DNA of 64,000 bases, from the NCBI GenBank assembly GCA_030549175.1, contig JAUKUA010000004.1, positions 1,054,001 to 1,118,000 of the forward strand. The letters run 5' to 3'. How positions within the stretch are numbered: position 1 is the stretch's first letter; every line of letters starts with the position of its first letter. This document shows positions 59,575 through 64,000 of the stretch, piece by piece. The notes beneath the pieces are model-generated. The model was not told the DNA's origin, did no database searches, and saw only the letters and a program-made list of their open reading frames with translations. The position numbers were made by a program, and so were the translations under genes. This DNA comes from Lasiosphaeris hirsuta. Its lineage: Eukaryota; Ascomycota; Sordariomycetes; Sordariales; Lasiosphaeriaceae.

Positions 59575-62500
59575 ATGCTTCTAAAGAAGCTCATAGGGGC
59601 GGCCGGGGCTTTATGCCTGGCACGAATCGCCGCCGCTGTCGAACAACCACTGTATCCAAGGCAAAATGATACAGCCGAAATCGAGAGAGTAGATAACCAA
59701 GCCAATGGCGCCTGCCCGACGGTGACAAAAACGGTGACCACGACAAGCTATTGGCCGCAAGCAACGTGAGCTATCTTACCAGAGAAATGCTATTACAAGG
59801 CTAACGGGTGACAGCACCACCACAACCAAGACCGTCACGCTACCTCCAGTCACGGTCACGGCGCCAGGAACTACAGTCACTAAGCCAGGAACTACGGTAA
59901 CGCTGCCTGGCACAACCAAGACTACTAGTCTTCCGGGGACTACGGTAGGTTCTCAACACACAAGCGTGACGGCATTGCTTTCTGACGACTTGAATAGATC
60001 ACCTCAGTCTGGGTTTCCACCAAGACTACAACAATACCCGCCACCACTGTAGGTTTACCGCTTGCTTCCAGTCGGATCATAGTAACTAACACTCTTGACT
60101 GTAGATCATCAGCACAACTGCTCGTGGAACGTAAGTAAACTCAAATAAGTTCTGAGGTGCATTGGTCTAACATGGGGATAGAACAACGGTTACCAGTTAC
60201 AAGACTACTGTCACATCAATTGTCACGACAACTGCGTGGGGCTTATCGACGATCACTGCCACGACAACTGCATGGGGTCTTTCAACCGTCACCGATACCA
60301 CCACTGCCTGGGGTCTCACCACCGTGACAGACACCACCACTGCTTGGGGTGTTTCGATAGAAACAGATACCACCACAGCTTGGGGCATCTCGACTGCTAC
60401 TGACACGACCACGGCCACTGACACCATCACGGCCACTGATACCACAACCGCTTGGGGCATCTCGACTGCTACTGACACGACTACGGCTACTGACACCGTT
60501 ACGGCTACTGATACCACAACCGCTTGGGGCATCTCAGTCACAACCGATACAGATACGCTCACGAACACCGAGACAACAACAGGATGGGCAACTGTCACGA
60601 GCCTGGAGACGTCGACCTACACAACATCGTATCCCGTCACTACGACGGTTCTTGTTTGCGCTGGCGATGCCGGGTGGAAGAGGACAGATGGCACCGTGGT
60701 CAATTGCATTGTGCAAACGACAACCAAGTGGGAAACCGCCACTGAGACGTCAACGTGGGCAACAACCTACGAGACTACAGCTACGGCTACGGAGACCACG
60801 ACAGCTTGGGGTATCTCGACAGCTACTGACACGACCACGGCCACTGACACCACAACCGCTTGGGGCATCTCAGTCACAACCGATACAGATACGCTCACGA
60901 ACACCGAGACAACAACAGGATGGGCAACTGTCACGAGCCTGGAGACGTCGACCTACACAACATCGTATCCCGTCACTACGACGGTTCTTGTTTGCGCTGG
61001 CGATGCCGGGTGGAAGAGGACAGATGGTACCGTGGTCAATTGCATTGTGCAAACGACAACCAAGTGGGAAACCGCCACTGAGACATCAACGTGGGCAACA
61101 ACCTACGAGACTACAGCTACGGCCACGGAGACCACGACAGCTACTGACACCACCACGGCTACGGAGACTTCAGTTGCTTGGTACATCACGACCGATACTG
61201 ATACAGAGACGACTACCAACTGGCAAACAGCGACCGAGACCTCGATTTGGACACTTACTACCGAGCATATTGTGTCTGTTACGGACAGCACTACGCTGTA
61301 CAGCACTGAGACTTCAGTTGTGACAAGCTGGTGGATTACGTCCTTCACGCAGACCGAGTGGTCCACAGCCACTGACACTGCGACTGAGACCACGACAGAT
61401 TGGCAGACAGCGACAGAGACTTCGACCTACACAACTACAACTGAGCACATCGTTTCAGTCACGGACAGCACCACTCTGTACAGCACTGAGACTTCCGTAG
61501 TCACGACAACTTATGTCACTTCTTTCACCGACACTGCGACCGAGACCACAACAGACTGGCAGACAGCGACAGAGACTTCGACCTATACGACTACGACTGA
61601 GCACATTGTATCCGTCACCGACAGCACAACTCTGTACAGCACCGAGACATCCGTAGTCACAACAACTTATGTCACGTCTTTCACCGACACTGCAACCGAG
61701 ACCACGACCGAGGTGTCCACCAGTGTGTCCACCAGCGTCACGACTTTCACTCCTGAGCCGATCACGACCACACTTTCCGGAGAGCTGACAACTGTGACTT
61801 TGGAGCCTATTACGCTCACAAACACTCTCACCAACACGGCAACTGAAACGGAGACCAGCACCACTGTGTCTACGTTCACGCCCGAACCCGTGACCACGTC
61901 AATCTTGGGAGAGCTGACCACAATTACGCTGGAGCCTATCACGTTGACCAACACACTCACCAGCACTGCCACGGAAACGACCACAAGCGTGACTACGTTT
62001 GTTCCCGAGCCCATTACAACTTCGATTTCAGGAGAACTGACGACCATCACGCTGGCTCCTATTACACTCACAAACACGTTGACTAACACCGTCACTAGCA
62101 CGCAGGCTGGTGTCGTCACCACGCTGCCTGGCTCAGTCACCACTTTGCCCGGTGTAGTGACGACGCTCCCTGGCGTCACTGTTGTCAGCACTTTCACGTC
62201 TGTCGTACCGGCGAGCACAACGACCTTCACGCAAGCTGGCACCGTTGTTACTAGCATAATCCCCGCGTCCACCGTCACGTCCGTGTCAACGGTCACGACT
62301 CCTCCCCAAACCATCACGCAGCCGCCCATCACTGTCACAGTGCCACGCCAAACGAGAACGATCTCCACCACACTTATCAGCACTGTCACAGTTTGCCCAG
62401 CCCCGACGAACACGGTCACCTTGCTCCCTCTTCCCACGAACTCCAGGAAGACCTGGGGCTGTGACCCTGGATACGTGTGCAACGAGCCCAAGCCTGGTAA

Positions 62501-63797
62501 CTGTAATGTTTGGGAAGATTCGCCCGCCGACAACTTCCAATGTAATCCCAAGTACTGTATCCCGTCGCCAAACTTCCCCGTTGTAGACTGGCCTGAAAAC
62601 ACCACGAGCTACTACCCACCCACGCCTGGATACTTCAACCTTGCTCCTATTGCTTTCGGCCTCAGCTATGATATCTTCGAGTATGAGGAGGTCATCATTC
62701 GCATCGACCCTGACGGCGAATTGTCGACGACTACAAGAGGTAATTGGGCGTCGCAGACTACCATTACCCACTATCCTCCCGAGTCAACCACTACAAGCTC
62801 GTCAGCAAAGTCGACGACGACTACATCTACAATCACAAAGAACTGGAAGCGCGCTCCCCGTTCTTCTTCGCACGCAGGACACCATCTTTTCAAGCGCGAT
62901 GATAGCATCTGCCCGGCCGTGTGCTACGACATTTGCAATAATGCGTACATTGAGGCTCAGTCAGTTGGTAAGACGCCGGCCCTTTGCGAGGCGGACTCGC
63001 CGTTCCGCAACTACTACAACGGTTGCCAGGCTTGCATCGCCGCCAATGCGGCTGATGTCAAGCTTGTGACCAAGTCGTACGTTGAGCCCAAGTTCGCCCA
63101 GTTCATCAACTACTGCGACGCCGCCCCTGCGCAATCGCAAGTTGATGGTGGTACCACGGATGCGCAAACACAACAGACCGGTACCGCCACTGTCGTCACC
63201 ACTACCCAGGCGGCCGGCAACACGGACACCGGGGCGAGTGTCATCGCCACTGCCACCGCGACTGCCACCCCTGGCACCACGGCGACGGCTGGCACTGGCA
63301 CAACTGCTGGTTCTGGCACCACGGCTGGCTCTGGCACTGACACCGCCGCCGGCACCGCTTCCACTGGCACTGGCACTGGCGCAGGAGCCGGATCGGGCAC
63401 CGCTTCCACGGGAGCAGGCGCCGGATCGGGCACCTCTACCGGGGCTGGCTCAGGCTCAGGCTCTGGCACAACCTCCACCGGAGGAGGCGCAGCCGGAACT
63501 GGCACTGCCACCACGGGCACTGGTACTGGCACCGGAGCTGGATCGGGAACTGCCACTTCCCGCAGCTCTACGGGCACTGGCACTCGCGTTAGCACCGGAA
63601 CCCTGTCTACCTCGGCTACGGGCACCGGAACCGGCGGCTCGTCGCCGAGCGGCACTGGGTCGGGCACAGGTGGCGTTACCAGCTCCTCGCCTTCGGCTGC
63701 GGCCGCGGGTAGGTTGATACCCCGTTCCGCACGCGGCTCTGACTCGTCGCTGGGCGCTTTGCTCGCGACGATCTTTGCTGTGATTTTCTTCCTCTGA
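59575..63797 (+). CDS. Threonine-rich repetitive GPI-anchored cell-wall protein
   Basis: Five exons, 59575-59765, 59815-59944, 59998-60048, 60105-60130 and 60182-63797, give 1337 residues. The signal peptide is hydrophobic after LLKK (LIGAAGALCLARIAAA). Exons 1-5 then run into some 800 residues of Thr-rich repeats (DTTTAWG, TATETTTDWQTATETSTYTT, TLEPITLTNTLTNTAT), a mucin-like, heavily O-glycosylatable stalk. Cys-rich segments follow (CDPGYVCNEPKPGNCNVWED, then CPAVCYDICNNAYIEAQ with YYNGCQACIAANA). A Gly/Ser/Thr/Ala spacer and a hydrophobic end (LGALLATIFAVIFFL) fit a GPI-anchor signal. Such proteins sit on the hyphal or spore wall and may mediate adhesion or hydrophobicity. A KR site (HLFKRDDS) may be Kex2-processed. 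Confidence 0.88.
60506..61177 (+). repeat. 336-bp tandem duplication inside the wall-protein gene
   Basis: Two copies spaced exactly 336 bp (112 codons). Over about 270 bp from 60521 and 60857 I find only three differences, for example ggCacc/ggTacc near 60690/61026. Each carries LVCAGDAGWKRTDGTVVNCI, the only Cys pair within the Thr stalk. Confidence 0.9.
61374..61700 (+). repeat. 156-bp tandem repeats in wall-protein gene
   Basis: Units start at 61374, 61530 and (partial) 61686, each beginning GACACTGC, coding 52 residues with EHIVSVTDSTTLYSTETSVV. A more diverged copy lies upstream (61198-61373). Confidence 0.85.
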
Positions 63798-64000
63798 ATG
63801 GGGGATTCTTGTTTAATCTTTTAATATTTTTTGCGCGGTTTTGCTCTTGGGGTTCTTGGATAGCATGGCTCGGCATGGCATTTATGGTAAGTGGCATGTC
63901 GCTGTGCGTTTTGATACCTGATCATCTATGGGTTGGATGGTCATTGGTGGTTTGGTTATGTTTTTTCGCCACGGTCCTTATGATATGATTGATACCTTTG

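Noticed and set aside
61667..62605. 312-codon minus-strand frame opposite the wall-protein gene
   Set aside because: Low-complexity Val/Thr/Ser complement of the ACC/ACG-rich repeats; no independent support.
63082..63717. 211-codon plus-strand frame rich in Pro/Leu/Ala
   Set aside because: Frame shadow of the Gly/Ser/Thr spacer of the wall protein.
1..64000. CRISPR array, operon, secondary-metabolite cluster or intact transposon
   Set aside because: The DNA is eukaryotic; no arrays, no synthase genes, and no transposase, integrase or reverse-transcriptase motifs were seen on either strand.

Overview
The window is nuclear DNA of a filamentous ascomycete (Pezizomycotina, most likely Sordariomycetes). 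The evidence is short introns (44-106 nt) with GT...CTAAC...AG signals, long gene-poor spacers, and proteins of recognisable fungal families: Ras1-type GTPase, END3, SPO7, GMF, NBP35, FOX2, and a threonine-rich GPI wall protein. Because most genes are split by introns, all multi-exon coordinates come from joining reading frames at canonical splice sites and checking phase. No expression data were available.

Layout. 1-1867 (-): RBR-type E3 ubiquitin ligase, running off the left edge. 4269-5570 (+): F-box protein. 9975-12319 (+): SYLF-domain protein. 13414-13626 (+): decayed fragment resembling a Ca2+/H+ exchanger. 13639-16711 (-): peroxisomal multifunctional beta-oxidation enzyme FOX2. 18119-19155 (+): glycerate-kinase-like P-loop kinase. 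19969-21942 (-): ECM11-domain protein. 24178-25203 (+): NBP35 Fe-S scaffold ATPase. 25415-26105 (-): glia maturation factor. 26551-27953 (+): molybdopterin-binding-domain protein with eight exons. 32181-33018 (+): Ras. 34562-35136 (+): OTU-like protease with an apparent frameshift. 35307-36623 (-): END3. 37509-42182 (-): a lineage-specific locus of unknown proteins. 44157-45143 (-): dual-specificity-phosphatase-like protein. 46013-47311 (-): SPO7-like. 48144-49828 (+): CLD1/ABHD-type hydrolase. 50349-51077 (-): two tRNA genes. 52163-55004 (-): kelch-repeat membrane protein. 59575-63797 (+): threonine-rich GPI-anchored repeat protein.

Most genes are unrelated housekeeping genes with their own promoters; there is no gene cluster. 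Some functional themes recur. Actin and endocytosis: SYLF protein, GMF, END3. Lipid metabolism: FOX2, SPO7, CLD1-like. Ubiquitin: RBR ligase, F-box, OTU-like.

The most unusual items are: a type-II tRNA that appears to carry an AGG (proline) anticodon; two long ORFs in the same frame separated by a single TAG; a 9-nt micro-exon behind a GC-AG intron; a GMF gene whose first coding exon is only the ATG; a C8-tract frameshift in the OTU-like gene; a membrane hairpin inside an RBR ligase; a transporter relic beside FOX2; and a near-identical 336-bp duplication in the wall-protein gene.
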